Positions 34,707-43,952 of a stretch of 64,000 bases of DNA are shown here, in pieces. Position numbers and translations under genes: made by a program. The notes under the pieces were generated by a model. That model saw only the letters and a program-made list of their open reading frames with translations, did no database searches and had not been told where the DNA came from. This stretch comes from an uncultured bacterium (GTDB lineage Bacteria; Verrucomicrobiota; Kiritimatiellia; CAIKKV01; CAIJXV01). Positions within the stretch are counted from its first letter, which is position 1; every line of letters starts with the position of its first letter. Location of the stretch: assembly GCA_903824675.1 (NCBI GenBank), contig CAIJXV010000101.1, positions 29,585 to 93,584 of the forward strand. Reading direction: 5' to 3'.

Positions 34707-35092
34707 GCGGGAACGATTCAGTTGGAAAGCGGTTAGATCGCTCCGGCAAGAGATGCGACGTAAACGCGTCGCATAGTGGGTAGGGACGGACCGCCGGGCC
34801 GTCCTGATAATGGGAAGAACGGCGGCCTACGGGCCTACTCCACCGTAGTAAAGCCTCTGGCTACGAAGGATGGACGAGGCCGCCCTACCGGTTGGGTTGG
34901 AAGCGGAATCGCCTGTCCAGGTATTCTGTGCAAGCGGTAAACGGTGAGGAACCGTTTCTTAACTCTAAAAAATCGGCGGACGGGGTGGCACCCGTCCCTC
35001 CCTTGTATTCAACAGATGGGTTTTTATCGGAAATTGGGAGGGTCGGGTGCCACCCCGACCGCTAGCGAACCGATGAATGAGCGACTCAGCGA
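34707..35092. other. 386-bp gene-free convergent gap with palindromes
   Basis: Lies between the 3' ends of GH4 and the LAB_N gene. It contains hairpin ATGCGACG (34753-34760) with CGTCGCAT (34767-34774), a second near-palindrome around GGGACGG (34783-34789), text ending GCCGCCCTACCGG similar to 47955-47965, and the large inverted repeat at 34976-35062. Nothing here codes. Confidence 0.7.
34976..35062. repeat. Long inverted repeat (22-bp arms, one mismatch)
   Basis: 34981-35002 is the reverse complement of 35036-35057 at 21 of 22 positions, with core GGGGTGGCACCCG. Four of five bases further out also pair. The loop is 33 nt. It resembles a REP/MITE-like element more than a terminator, as no T-run follows on either strand. 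Confidence 0.8.
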
Positions 35093-35413
35093 TCAATTAC
35101 CCGAGACGGGGGCATTTGCCTCGACGGCCGGGCGGCGGCGATGGATCAACATCAGATTACGGGCATAGACAAAGAGGCCGACCAGTTGTCCGACGGTGAT
35201 GACGGGATCTTTGCGCCAGATGGCGTAAATCAACAGCAACACGCCGCCGCCGAAGGAGAGATACCAGAAGACCACCGGGACGGTGGACTCGCCTTTTTTC
35301 TCAGACACGACCCATTGGGCCAGGAAGCGGCAGGTGAACAACAACTGCCCGAGCATGCCGATCATGCCCATCGGTTGGGCGAGGATATTCAGAAAGTGAT
35401 GCAGGGTTTCCAT
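35093..35413 (-). CDS. Lipid-A-disaccharide synthase N-terminal domain (LAB_N) membrane protein
   Basis: A 106-residue membrane protein with three hydrophobic segments: LGQLLFTCRFLAQWVVSEK, VVFWYLSFGGGVLLLIYAIWRKDPV and VGQLVGLFVYARNLMLI. QWVVSEKKGESTVPVVFWYLS is the hallmark of the LAB_N family. Such small proteins are often paired with dolichyl-phosphate-type glycosyltransferases. It lies 4 bp downstream of a GT2 gene, in the same direction, which matches that pairing and suggests they work together on lipid-linked sugar or lipid A. Confidence 0.9.
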   Translation of the reverse strand: METLHHFLNILAQPMGMIGMLGQLLFTCRFLAQWVVSEKKGESTVPVVFWYLSFGGGVLLLIYAIWRKDPVITVGQLVGLFVYARNLMLIHRRRPAVEANAPVSGN

Positions 35414-35417
35414 TCAA

Positions 35418-36137
35418 TCACCGTTCTTCGATAGTAAACCGCTTGAAGCGGGTTTGCATCCAGCGAACGGCCCGGAGATCTCCGACCGTTTCCTTCAGAC
35501 GCTTGAGGTTGGTATATTTGCTTTGACCGGCGGAACGCTGACGGTGACGGACCCCGATTTGGGCGATCCGGGCTCCGCGCATGCGGACCAAGGCCGGCAG
35601 AAAACGATGCATGCCCTTGAGTTCCATGGGCAGATTCCGCACAAATTCCGCCTTGAAGGCCTTGAGGGTACAGCCGGTATCCCGGATATCCTCGCCCAAG
35701 GCTGAATTCCGGATCGCGTTGGCCATGCGACTTCCATAGCGTTTGGCGGCGGTATCCTGTCGATTAAGCCGGTAGCCGCAGCAGACATCGGCCTGATCCA
35801 GTTCCTTTAAGAGACGGGGAATTTCCGCCGGATCATTCTGACCATCGGCATCGAGGGTAATCAGGATGGCGCCCCGGGCCATTTGGAATCCGGCGCCCAT
35901 GGCCGCACTTTGACCGGAATTGGGGGACAGGCGGAGAACCCGAAGATGGGGCCATTCGGATTTCAGGCGGGCGAGAAGGGCAGGGGTTTGATCGGTGGAG
36001 CCATCATCGACGGCGACGATTTCATAGGTGCGGCCGAGGGAGCGCAGAACGCCATCGAGTTCCCGCAGAACGGGCTCAATACATTCCTGCTCGTTGTAGA
36101 CCGGCAAAATCGCTGATAGTTCGATGGACGATGACAT
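35418..36137 (-). CDS. Glycosyltransferase family 2 (dolichyl-phosphate sugar synthase-like)
   Basis: A 239-residue GT-A enzyme. LSAILPVYNEQECIEPVL and EIVAVDDGSTDQTPAL open the nucleotide-sugar fold; ITLDADGQND carries the DxD-type metal site; GYRLNRQDTAAKRYGSRMANAIRN and DTGCTLKAFKAE match DPM1/ArnC-like enzymes, which transfer sugar to a polyprenyl phosphate. No C-terminal membrane helices are present, so the partner LAB_N gene may supply the membrane part. Start at ATG 36135-36137 is supported by GAGGCACC upstream; an in-frame extension to 36419 would run through repeat-rich DNA. Confidence 0.88.
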   Translation of the reverse strand: MSSSIELSAILPVYNEQECIEPVLRELDGVLRSLGRTYEIVAVDDGSTDQTPALLARLKSEWPHLRVLRLSPNSGQSAAMGAGFQMARGAILITLDADGQNDPAEIPRLLKELDQADVCCGYRLNRQDTAAKRYGSRMANAIRNSALGEDIRDTGCTLKAFKAEFVRNLPMELKGMHRFLPALVRMRGARIAQIGVRHRQRSAGQSKYTNLKRLKETVGDLRAVRWMQTRFKRFTIEER

Positions 36138-36726
36138 AATAGGTGCCTCAAACCGTAAAAAATAGCGCAAGCAGGGAAGCCTGTCATGTTTTATTTTTGC
36201 GAATCTTGTTCGTTCGGGATGCCGGCCGGAAGGGCAGGATCGCCCGGCCATCTCGTAAATCTGTTTGTTGCCAGTACAGCCGGGCGTATCGCACGGCTGA
36301 TCTCTCTCTAAGCCGGAACGATTCAGTTGACAAAAGGTGAGTGCCGTCGGTGTCTTGGTGTGACTCTGCGAGAGACTCTCCGCTGTGTCTGCGAAACTCC
36401 AATGACCCGCACTTATCAAGAATGATCCCTATATTATCGATAAGGAACCCCTCACCCCAGCCCTCTCCCTCGCCGGGGAGAGGGAGGAGCGATCGGCAAT
36501 CCCAGCCGGTTTTATTCACTGGATTTGTGGTTGTTTCGCAGGTCACAGTGAACAAATAAATGGTGCCGCCGCAGGTCCCTCTGCGGCGTCGTTCTCAATT
36601 GCGTGCGAGAGGGTCCTCGCCCGCCACCTTTGGGAGTGACGATGGGTCGGAGTTCGCGTTGGTAAATTTCTTGAAGAAACTAGGTGTTTAACGCATCATC
36701 AGCGGATATTTGCAGAAGGGAATTAG
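36138..36726. other. 589-bp gene-free divergent gap
   Basis: Between the GT2 gene and the heparinase gene. It has a dispersed C-rich hairpin (36444-36490) and text such as GGTGTCTTGGTGTGACTCTGCGAGAGACTCT typical of low-complexity intergenic repeats (see 33300 region). No reading frame is convincing, and no clear promoter was found. Confidence 0.65.
36444..36490. repeat. CCCCTCACCCC dispersed hairpin repeat
   Basis: GGAACCCCTCACCCCAGCCC, then CTCTCCCTCGCC paired with GGGGAGAGGGAGGAGC. Same repeat family as 33215-33262 (inverted) and 39026-39070. Confidence 0.75.
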
Positions 36727-38949
36727 GTGAACATGTATCCCGATCCGACAACTCCCAAGGCCGCACCAGATGTTCTCATGCGTCTGGACTATGATCCCTT
36801 CCATCTCATTCCGGACGTGATTCCGCCGCATCCGCGGATGTTAGCCCGGCCCGATCGGATTGCCCGTTTCCAGAAAGTCCCGAGTTCTTTTCCGTGGCGT
36901 GACCGCGCGCTGAGTCAGTTGTCCCAGGCGGCCGAGGTACTTGATGCTCTGCCCGAATCGTTTGACCTCAAAGCCGACCGGTCCTTGAACATCCGAATCT
37001 TGCGGGGCGTTGAGAGCGTCGCGTTGTTGGGGCTAATCAAGCGGAATAAGGCTGGACGGGGGCGCGCCCTGAAAGGATTACGATTATTGGCGCAGGCCTA
37101 TATCACCAGTCCGGTCCAGGGTGCAAACCATGGGGCCCCCCATGATATTGCCGAAACAGCTTTTTGCCGGGATGCGGCCTTCGCTTATGATCTATTGGCG
37201 GCCGAGGGGCTCAATGAAGCCGATGACGCCTTATTCCGCGAGATGTTTAAGGTCATGATCCAGGTGTTGGATGCCAATGGACATCGCGATTGCGGCAACC
37301 ATGGGACGTGGAGCCAGGTGGGACGACTGGCCATCGGCTCGGCGATTGGGGATCGGCAGATCATCCATGATGCGATGTATGGGGCGATGAGTGCCGGGAA
37401 ATGGCGATATGGTTTGATGCATGCGTTTCGCCATGATTTCTTAGCCGATGGCTGGCACTGGGAGCGGGTTCTGGGATATCATGTTTTCACCTTGATGGTC
37501 ATGGTGGAAGCTGTCGATATCCTCCAGGGGTTGGGCATTGATTTTTGGCATCGCGACTGGCCGGCGGCGGAGCAGAATGACCTGCATGACTTGCACCGGG
37601 GCTACGGGCCGCCGGGCAGTCGGCGATCCTTGAAGCCGATGTTCGATGTGGTGCTCTACCAGATGATGGGCAACGGGGATTATACCCTGCTCAGTGATTC
37701 ACGGCTCGTCAATGTGCGCGGGGTCGGGATTTGGGGAGTGATCTTCAATCTGGCCTATGAAGCCTATCGCGATCCGGCCTATGCCTGGTTGCTGAATCGG
37801 CTGGAAGAGGATCCAATGCCCCGGTCCGTGCCCGGTTTTCCGGCGACGCTTCAGGGGACCGCGGAGTCGGTCGCGGTCAGTCCTCTGGATTTTATCAGGA
37901 TCTCGCAGTCCCGTTATCCGAAAGGGACCCAACCTTGGGCCAACACAATGCGCCTGGGTTCATGTGGTCGCCACGAAAATGGGATCTCGCATTTCCCGAT
38001 CCAGGGTTCCGCCGTCTTACGGGCGCGTCCCCGTCAAATTCAGACCCCCACTGCGTATCTGTTCTGGGGTCCCCACAGCGCGGGGCATCAATCGCCGGCT
38101 GCGTTGCATCTCGACGTGCATGATGGGGTGCGGCCGATCACGACCTCGCCCACCATGGTGGGGGGATATGAAAATCCGCGGCATTTACAGTGGATTCGGA
38201 CGACCCTGGCTCATAATACGGTTACGGTCGATGAGCAATCGATGTTCCCTTATGATTTTGCGGATCCTTCCATTTGGGAAGCCGATACGTATCGAGATAC
38301 CGTGTCGGATGGGGAAGGGATGGGGACGGGCCTGTGCGGTGGGGCGCGTTTCGTCCGCGCCCGGAATGACCGGGTTTATTCAGGCGTTCGGTTGGATCGA
38401 ACGGTCGTGTTGACCGGTGATTACCTGTTGGATATTTACCGGGTCATCAGTTCGAAGTCCCATCGATACGATTGGGCGATGCATTGTCTGGGAGTTCCGG
38501 AGTTGAGCGGGGATAAGTCCCTTGCTTCGTTGGGGAAGGGCCGGGGGTACGATCAAATCAGCCAGCCGGTTCAACTGTCGCGAGGCGGTCGGATTCGGAT
38601 TTTGGACTGGCGGCTTGAGAAACGCCATCGCCGCTGGGTCTTGTGGACGCCGCCCGGACGGGACATTTGCCTGGGGGTTGATCCTTCCTATGCTCAGGCC
38701 GAGGTTTTGGGCCATACGGCTCCATTGCCGCCGGTGTTTAGCCTGTTGGCGCGCGAGCAGGCACGGGAAGCTGTTTTTGTGTCACTCTGTTCCTGGCGAC
38801 CGGCCGCTGATTTGCGGTTGGAGGTTGTCGGGCGAGGGCAGGCACAGGGCGACGTATCGGTCCGGGTTTTCGGAGAGCGGACCGGAATTGTTTGGAAATT
38901 CCCTTACGAAGGCGAAATTCAAAGTATGTCACCTCAAAGGCGGCGGTAA
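36727..38949 (+). CDS. Heparinase II/III-family polysaccharide lyase-like protein
   Basis: A 740-residue protein from GTG 36727 (AAGGG six bases upstream; ATG 36733 is an alternative two codons later). Residues 100-380 form an alpha/alpha-toroid with DIAETAFCRDAAFAYDLLAAEGL, GHRDCGNHGTWSQVGRLAIGSAIGD (the Asn-His active-site strand) and GWHWERVLGYHVFTL (a Tyr-His pair typical of the family). The rest is a beta sandwich with HNTVTVDEQSM, the conserved heparinase II/III C-terminal block. No signal peptide is clear. These lyases cleave uronic-acid glycans; the substrate is unknown. The next frame starts one base after its stop, so it may be co-transcribed with the GH42-like gene. Confidence 0.85.
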   Translation: MNMYPDPTTPKAAPDVLMRLDYDPFHLIPDVIPPHPRMLARPDRIARFQKVPSSFPWRDRALSQLSQAAEVLDALPESFDLKADRSLNIRILRGVESVALLGLIKRNKAGRGRALKGLRLLAQAYITSPVQGANHGAPHDIAETAFCRDAAFAYDLLAAEGLNEADDALFREMFKVMIQVLDANGHRDCGNHGTWSQVGRLAIGSAIGDRQIIHDAMYGAMSAGKWRYGLMHAFRHDFLADGWHWERVLGYHVFTLMVMVEAVDILQGLGIDFWHRDWPAAEQNDLHDLHRGYGPPGSRRSLKPMFDVVLYQMMGNGDYTLLSDSRLVNVRGVGIWGVIFNLAYEAYRDPAYAWLLNRLEEDPMPRSVPGFPATLQGTAESVAVSPLDFIRISQSRYPKGTQPWANTMRLGSCGRHENGISHFPIQGSAVLRARPRQIQTPTAYLFWGPHSAGHQSPAALHLDVHDGVRPITTSPTMVGGYENPRHLQWIRTTLAHNTVTVDEQSMFPYDFADPSIWEADTYRDTVSDGEGMGTGLCGGARFVRARNDRVYSGVRLDRTVVLTGDYLLDIYRVISSKSHRYDWAMHCLGVPELSGDKSLASLGKGRGYDQISQPVQLSRGGRIRILDWRLEKRHRRWVLWTPPGRDICLGVDPSYAQAEVLGHTAPLPPVFSLLAREQAREAVFVSLCSWRPAADLRLEVVGRGQAQGDVSVRVFGERTGIVWKFPYEGEIQSMSPQRRR

Positions 38950-38950
38950 T

Positions 38951-39217
38951 ATGAAGATTCCATTTGCAATCGGTACTCAAGCCTACGGAACCGGCGGAAA
39001 CAACGAATGCCAGCAGGGAACTGGAACAACCCCTCACCCCGCCCTCTCCCGCAAGGGGCGAGGGAGGAGCGAGGCCGCACAACATAGTGCAAGAGAAACG
39101 AGCGTCTCCCGATTCGAGCGGGTCAATCTTATACCCCTCCCCGGCGCGGGAGAGGTCGAACCGGATCGCCGTTGCGGCGTATCGGGTTCTGGTGAGGGGG
39201 GGCCGCTTTCTGCGAAA
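38951..39217 (+). other. Repeat-bearing spacer, open in frame with the GH42-like gene
   Basis: ATG 38951, directly after the heparinase stop, opens a frame (MKIPFAIGTQAYGTGGNN) that reads without stop through two hairpin repeats (39026-39070 and 39133-39205) into the GH42-like gene at ATG 39218. The encoded text (TPHPALSRKGRGR) is simply the translated intergenic repeat. This may be an original N-terminus interrupted in frame by repeats, or a chance opening. Confidence 0.5.
39026..39070. repeat. CCCCTCACCCC dispersed hairpin repeat
   Basis: ACAACCCCTCACCCCGCCC, then TCTCCCGCAAGGGGCGAGGG and GGAGC. Same family as 36444-36490 and, inverted, 33215-33262. A related half-copy, CCCTCCCCGGCGCGGGAGAGG, lies at 39133-39155. 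Confidence 0.75.
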
Positions 39218-42200
39218 ATGAAAGATGCTCCCCGGGGTTGGCATCGGAATCGATCCGGCACTTTCGGCTTGTGGGTGAAGCTCACGTTAGGCTTGCTCGT
39301 GGGGTGGTGTTCCACTCCGCTTTCCTTTGGCGCATTCCAGTTCCCGGCAACCAAGGATCTGGCCCAGGAATGGGTTCTCACCGACAACGCTCCAGCGGGG
39401 GATGCTCCGGTTTATGCCCGGATCGACAACTTTCATCAATACCTGCTGGTGATCCCGGCCAAGGCGGTGGGGGTTTGGAACGAAAAAGGGGATGAGGTAC
39501 CTTGGTGTGTGCAAGCCCAGACGAATTCCACCGCCTTCAGCCTGATCTTTCAATGCCAGCCGGGTGAGCGCTATTTCACCTATTGGAGTTCCACCCAGGG
39601 CGCTGTTCCCCAGGTTCAAAAGCGGGCAAAGGTCAAGGCCGGAAATGATAAAAACAAGAAGGCGGTCAAACCCAAACAGATAGCAATCCCCGGCATGGAG
39701 AATCTTCCGGAAGGCGAATTGGAAATATCGAATGTCGCCCCGATTTTTGTGCAGGCTCAGGCCGGCACATTGACCCGGCGTCTGCCGTGGTCCATACGCG
39801 AGGGCGTGGTGCGGCAGATTACCCGGGACCCCAATGTCTTTTTGGTTTCAAAGTCCGAGTGGGGGGATTTCGAGCTGACGGTTAAGGTTCGTCCGATCAC
39901 CTGCCAAAATGCGGGGATTTTTGTCCGGTCCGCCGATCCGTCCCGCCCGGACGGAGGGTTATACTGGATGGTGGGAGTTGAGGGTGTGACGGGCGAAAAC
40001 AAAACCTGGGGGTTGGTCCGCGACGACGGACCGGGGCCCATACTCAAGGCGCAGGAATGGAATGAGTTGAAAGTGCTGATTAAGGGGAACACCGCCACGC
40101 TCACCATCAACGGTCAGGTTCACAGACAGTTGGAGCTACCGGAGGATGCGCCGTCGGAAGGATATCTGGGGTTGGCCACGTACGGGGGGGAAGCGGAGTT
40201 TGATGACGTCACCGTGACCGATCCGGTGTCGGGCAAGACTCTTTTGACCGATGCGTTTGCGGCGCCCCAATTGGATCCCGGCCTTTGGCGTGAAGTGGAG
40301 GGGAAAACCGTTGGGGGATTTGTCCGAATCGTGAACAGCGGCGACGAAACGGCCGCTTTTGCTTTTCAGTTGGCTTTTCATCGCGATCCCTGGAAGCGGT
40401 CGGTACCTCACCAGCCGGCCCGTCTGCCGGGGAAACAGGCTTCGGCCTGGATGTGGGTGCCCAATTTATTCCCGGCTGCGCCGGTCACCCTGATGGTTAA
40501 CGCCCCGGTCGGGGCGACCGGGGAAGTTCAAGTCGCCCGGGCCATGAATGAGGAGAGCCTGATCGATCGTTTCCGGGTGACCAATACCAACGGGTTGATC
40601 CTGGAAGCCGCGCGGTCGGATTTCACTGAGCGCGGCCAACTCCAGACGGATGCGGAGATCGCCGCCAAAACTTTGGCGGATATCCGGGCCATGACTTTTA
40701 AAGGGAAACAGCCGGACCGGTTCCCCACCGGACATCCCTCCGGGCACCCGTTGGAATATGAAGCGGGCCGGGTATTAGGCTTTACCGCGGTCTTTGGACA
40801 AGCCCAATCGCTCAGCCGCGATCTCATGGATCAGTTGGGATACCGTTACATTTATACCTACACGCACCTGGCGACCACCCGGGCAATGGGGAATGGATTC
40901 AAAAACGATGACAACCGGGATGAAATGCAAAAAATGGCCGAGAAATTTCGGAGCCGGAACCTGCTGGATCGGGTGTATCGAATCAGTGTGTTTGACGAGC
41001 CGGGCTTTGATATTGCCGTAACCATGGGGGCCAAGGGCAACAAGAAAAAAGCGCCGGCTGCGGATACCACGGAGGTCAAGGTCAATCCTCTGGCGAAGGA
41101 TACGAATGCCTGGAGCCAGATGATTGCCGATGCGGGGTTGACCCCGGCTGATTTGATCGACGCAACGAATCCTCCGCCTCCCGGACTGACGGCGACCGAT
41201 CTAGAGTATTGGCAACACCTGCGTTTGCGGACGATAGCGGATCGGGCGGAGGATCCCCTGGGTGTTTATCGGACCATGGGGGTTTATCTTTCATCCTATG
41301 CGACCCGGTTTGGCAACATTCGCACGGCGATTCGCGAAGCGTTCGGCACCCAGGTCTGGGTGACGGCCAATGTGCATGACAGCCATTTCATGAAGGGTTT
41401 GCCGGTGGATATCGATCCGTGGATGCTCTATTCACGGCTGGAAGCCCTCGATGTGCCCCAGGCTTGTGATTATACCGTTGGCTATCCGGCGGCGGAGGAA
41501 TTCATGATCGACCTGATGCGGTGTGCAGTGCGGCCGCATCAGAAACCCGTGGATGCCTATATGGCTTCACAGGCGCATTACATGACCCGGTCGGCCCGCA
41601 GTCTCAAATTGCGGGCCTTCAGCGCATTGGGCGCCGGGGCTCAATCGTTGACGTATTATCAGTGGGGGCCCCGATATCTGGCGACGGAAAACTGGTATGA
41701 TACCGATCGCGGGAAACTCCAGGCCATCGGGGACATCAACTATGCCGCGGGTTGGGTGGAGGATATTCTGATGGACGGCGCGCCCCGGCGGCCGGCCGTG
41801 GCTATTCTGTGGACCCGGGTGGGGGACGTTTGGGATGCGATCGATGTGGGGCCGCGATTCGCCCAGGAGCGGAAAAAGCTCCATCATCTGTTGCGCAACC
41901 TTCAGTATCAGGCGGATATCCTGCATGAGGATGATCTGCCGTCGGCTGACGAATTGGATCATTACCGGGTGATTTTTATGTCGCAACGATGCATGTCACC
42001 AGCCGGAGTGGCGGCGCTGACCGCCTGGGTCGAGCGGGGCGGAACCCTGATCGCCAGCCTCGCCTGTGCGCCTTTGGATGAGTTGGCCCGGCCGACGGAT
42101 CGCCTGTTGAAAGCCTTTGGGGTCGAATCCATGAACTTGTCCGAAGCGCTGTCGTCCACCAATCTGCCCGACCGCCAGTTGGCGGGTACCGCTGTAACCA

Positions 42201-42691
42201 TCCGGGGGCCGACGGTCCAGGTGACGGCGTCGACGGCTCGCGTGATCGCCACTTTTGAGGATGGACATCCGGCCGTATTGGAACGGTCTTCTGGTAAAGG
42301 TCTGTACCGGACGACAGCCTTTTTGCTTGGGCAGACCTATCATTCCGGCGACTCGTTGGGAATGAAACAGGATGTGCTGGTGGGGATGAATGCGCCGCTT
42401 CGGGACTGGATTCGGTCCTGGTTGGCACCGGCGGGCGAGCCGTTTTGTGCGACGGATCAGCCGCTGGTCAGTGCGCGCCTGATCGAAAGTCCGCATGGCG
42501 CCGCGGTTTTCCTGGTGAATTCGACGGGGGACGAAAGCGTAAAAGGGCTGACCTTGACCCTTCGTGGACTTAAGGCCGAAACAGCTGAAAGCCTGATGTC
42601 CGGGCCGTTGAAAATCGAACCGATCGAAGGTGGGGGAATCCGGCTGCAAATCGCCGAGATGGGACTGACCGACGTGATCCGGATTCGGTAG
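39218..42691 (+). CDS. Large secreted GH42-like glycosidase with N-terminal LamG-like domain
   Basis: A 1157-residue protein from ATG 39218, with a signal anchor (FGLWVKLTLGLLVGWCSTPLSFGA). No ribosome-binding site precedes 39218; an in-frame start at 38951 is possible. Residues 160-350 look like a concanavalin/LamG or DUF1080 domain (DFELTVKVRPITCQNAGIFVRSAD, EYLGLATYGGEAEFDDVTV-like strand). A large TIM-barrel-like region covers about 520-900 with FDEPGFDI and LTYYQWGPRY. A GH42-type trimerisation/Rossmann-like domain follows (VDILHEDDLPSADELDHYRVIFMSQ pattern, VERGGTLI), ending in a beta domain. Catalytic glutamates are not certain, so I call it GH42-like. It follows the heparinase gene in the same direction. 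Confidence 0.72.
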   Translation: MKDAPRGWHRNRSGTFGLWVKLTLGLLVGWCSTPLSFGAFQFPATKDLAQEWVLTDNAPAGDAPVYARIDNFHQYLLVIPAKAVGVWNEKGDEVPWCVQAQTNSTAFSLIFQCQPGERYFTYWSSTQGAVPQVQKRAKVKAGNDKNKKAVKPKQIAIPGMENLPEGELEISNVAPIFVQAQAGTLTRRLPWSIREGVVRQITRDPNVFLVSKSEWGDFELTVKVRPITCQNAGIFVRSADPSRPDGGLYWMVGVEGVTGENKTWGLVRDDGPGPILKAQEWNELKVLIKGNTATLTINGQVHRQLELPEDAPSEGYLGLATYGGEAEFDDVTVTDPVSGKTLLTDAFAAPQLDPGLWREVEGKTVGGFVRIVNSGDETAAFAFQLAFHRDPWKRSVPHQPARLPGKQASAWMWVPNLFPAAPVTLMVNAPVGATGEVQVARAMNEESLIDRFRVTNTNGLILEAARSDFTERGQLQTDAEIAAKTLADIRAMTFKGKQPDRFPTGHPSGHPLEYEAGRVLGFTAVFGQAQSLSRDLMDQLGYRYIYTYTHLATTRAMGNGFKNDDNRDEMQKMAEKFRSRNLLDRVYRISVFDEPGFDIAVTMGAKGNKKKAPAADTTEVKVNPLAKDTNAWSQMIADAGLTPADLIDATNPPPPGLTATDLEYWQHLRLRTIADRAEDPLGVYRTMGVYLSSYATRFGNIRTAIREAFGTQVWVTANVHDSHFMKGLPVDIDPWMLYSRLEALDVPQACDYTVGYPAAEEFMIDLMRCAVRPHQKPVDAYMASQAHYMTRSARSLKLRAFSALGAGAQSLTYYQWGPRYLATENWYDTDRGKLQAIGDINYAAGWVEDILMDGAPRRPAVAILWTRVGDVWDAIDVGPRFAQERKKLHHLLRNLQYQADILHEDDLPSADELDHYRVIFMSQRCMSPAGVAALTAWVERGGTLIASLACAPLDELARPTDRLLKAFGVESMNLSEALSSTNLPDRQLAGTAVTIRGPTVQVTASTARVIATFEDGHPAVLERSSGKGLYRTTAFLLGQTYHSGDSLGMKQDVLVGMNAPLRDWIRSWLAPAGEPFCATDQPLVSARLIESPHGAAVFLVNSTGDESVKGLTLTLRGLKAETAESLMSGPLKIEPIEGGGIRLQIAEMGLTDVIRIR

Positions 42692-42776
42692 GGGAGCGGC
42701 CGCAAAAGAGAAATGATTCCGATTATGTAAGCCTCTCTGCCTGCAGGACTGGCAGCATTCCAATATCCTCCATTAG

Positions 42777-42848
42777 TCATCCCGAGCGAAGTCGAGGGAT
42801 CTCGGCGGTTCCGTAGCGCATGTGATCCCTCGACTACACTCGGGATGA
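42777..42848. repeat. Palindromic repeat TCATCCCGAGCGAAG type
   Basis: Arm 42777-42801 begins TCATCCCGAGCGAAG; arm 42824-42848 ends CTCGGGATGA. They pair at 23 of 25 positions, with 22 nt between. The same palindrome type recurs widely in unrelated bacterial genomes as a dispersed element. It lies in the convergent gap 42692-42978, which holds nothing else I can recognise. Confidence 0.82.
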
Positions 42849-42978
42849 CAGATAAAGACGGGGATGAAAGAAGGGAAAGGTGGGATGCCGTGATCAGAGA
42901 TGAAAATACCATCCCTCCTAACATGGGAACAATGAAACCAAGGAATCGGTCTACTGGCAAAGTTCACAGAATCCGAAA

Positions 42979-43647
42979 TCAGCGGGTCGGCATGGCCTGA
43001 ATGAAGGCGTCGGCATCCGCGATGGCTTTTTCCATTTCCCGTACCAGAGAGCCGACTTCGGCTTCGACCTTTTTCAGTTCGTCATCGAGGGCGGCAACGG
43101 ATTGGGCATTCAGATTGTGTTTTAAAAACAACACCCGATCATGCATGATGACCAAGACGGGATCCACCTTGGTCGAGGCGAGTTTCATCTGGCGGATCAA
43201 ATCGGCATAGCGGCGCCGGGTTTCGAACATTTTCTTTTCGCTCTCCTGCCGAAGGGCAACGCTGTTGTATTGCTTCAATTCGCCGGACCACTCGGCAAAG
43301 AGGGCTTCGGCGACATCTTCCACGGATTCAATGCGTTGGTTGAGCGTCGTCGCCCGATGTTGACAGCGTTGGAAGGAAGCATTGAGTTCGTAGTATTTTT
43401 CGTCCGAAATTCCGGCCTTCATGGCGACCGTGGACCGGAACTGGTCGAGGGCGGAGTTGAATTGTTCCTTGGTCACCTGTTGGGCGTTGCGGGCGGCTTT
43501 GATGCGGTCCACGAGAATGTCGCGCTTGGCCACGCCGAATTTCTCCATCGTGTTGTAATAGGTGGTTTGACATCCGGGGCCGGCCCAAAGGGCGACAGAG
43601 AGGAGGAGGGCCAGTGGGACGAGACGCAGGGTTTGTATCGGTTTCAT
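42979..43647 (-). CDS. DUF2959-family putative lipoprotein
   Basis: A 222-residue exported protein. The N-terminus (MKPIQTLRLVPLALLLSVALWAGPGC) has a hydrophobic stretch and a cysteine that could be lipidated, although GPGC is an imperfect lipobox. The mature part, CQTTYYNTMEKFGVAKRDILVDRIKAARNAQQVTKEQFNSALDQF, matches DUF2959; long coiled-coil helices follow (residues 60-215). Function unknown; such proteins are thought to be periplasmic. The start at 43647 is preferred over 43674 because the signal begins there. Confidence 0.82.
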   Translation of the reverse strand: MKPIQTLRLVPLALLLSVALWAGPGCQTTYYNTMEKFGVAKRDILVDRIKAARNAQQVTKEQFNSALDQFRSTVAMKAGISDEKYYELNASFQRCQHRATTLNQRIESVEDVAEALFAEWSGELKQYNSVALRQESEKKMFETRRRYADLIRQMKLASTKVDPVLVIMHDRVLFLKHNLNAQSVAALDDELKKVEAEVGSLVREMEKAIADADAFIQAMPTR

Positions 43648-43952
43648 GACGGCCTCGGTTGGGGTTAATGTCAAACAAGCCTACGATAAACCATCAATTA
43701 CGTCCATTCGAGAAAAATCTATGCAAAAATCTATGCACAGTAAAATCTCTGCAGGGATTCTCGATAAAAGAAACTCGGGGCGACGGCCCGGGAGGTCGGC
43801 CTTCCAGCGATTGGGCGAAGCGGGGAGGTCACGGTTAACCTCCAATGATCCACAATTATTGGGACATTAACCCTTTCAAAAGTTGTTTGTGGCGTAAACT
43901 ATTTGTGATAATTATCCTCTGACTTCCAAGGGTAAAGAAAGGCAATCTAGCG
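43648..43952. other. 305-bp divergent gap with a possible promoter for the GH63-like gene
   Basis: Contains a short direct repeat AAAATCTATGCA (twice near 43716-43738). Further right, TTGTTT at about 43882 and GATAAT at about 43906 are 18 bp apart ahead of the GH63-like start, a weak promoter candidate. AAAGG precedes ATG 43953. No coding signal. Confidence 0.45.
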
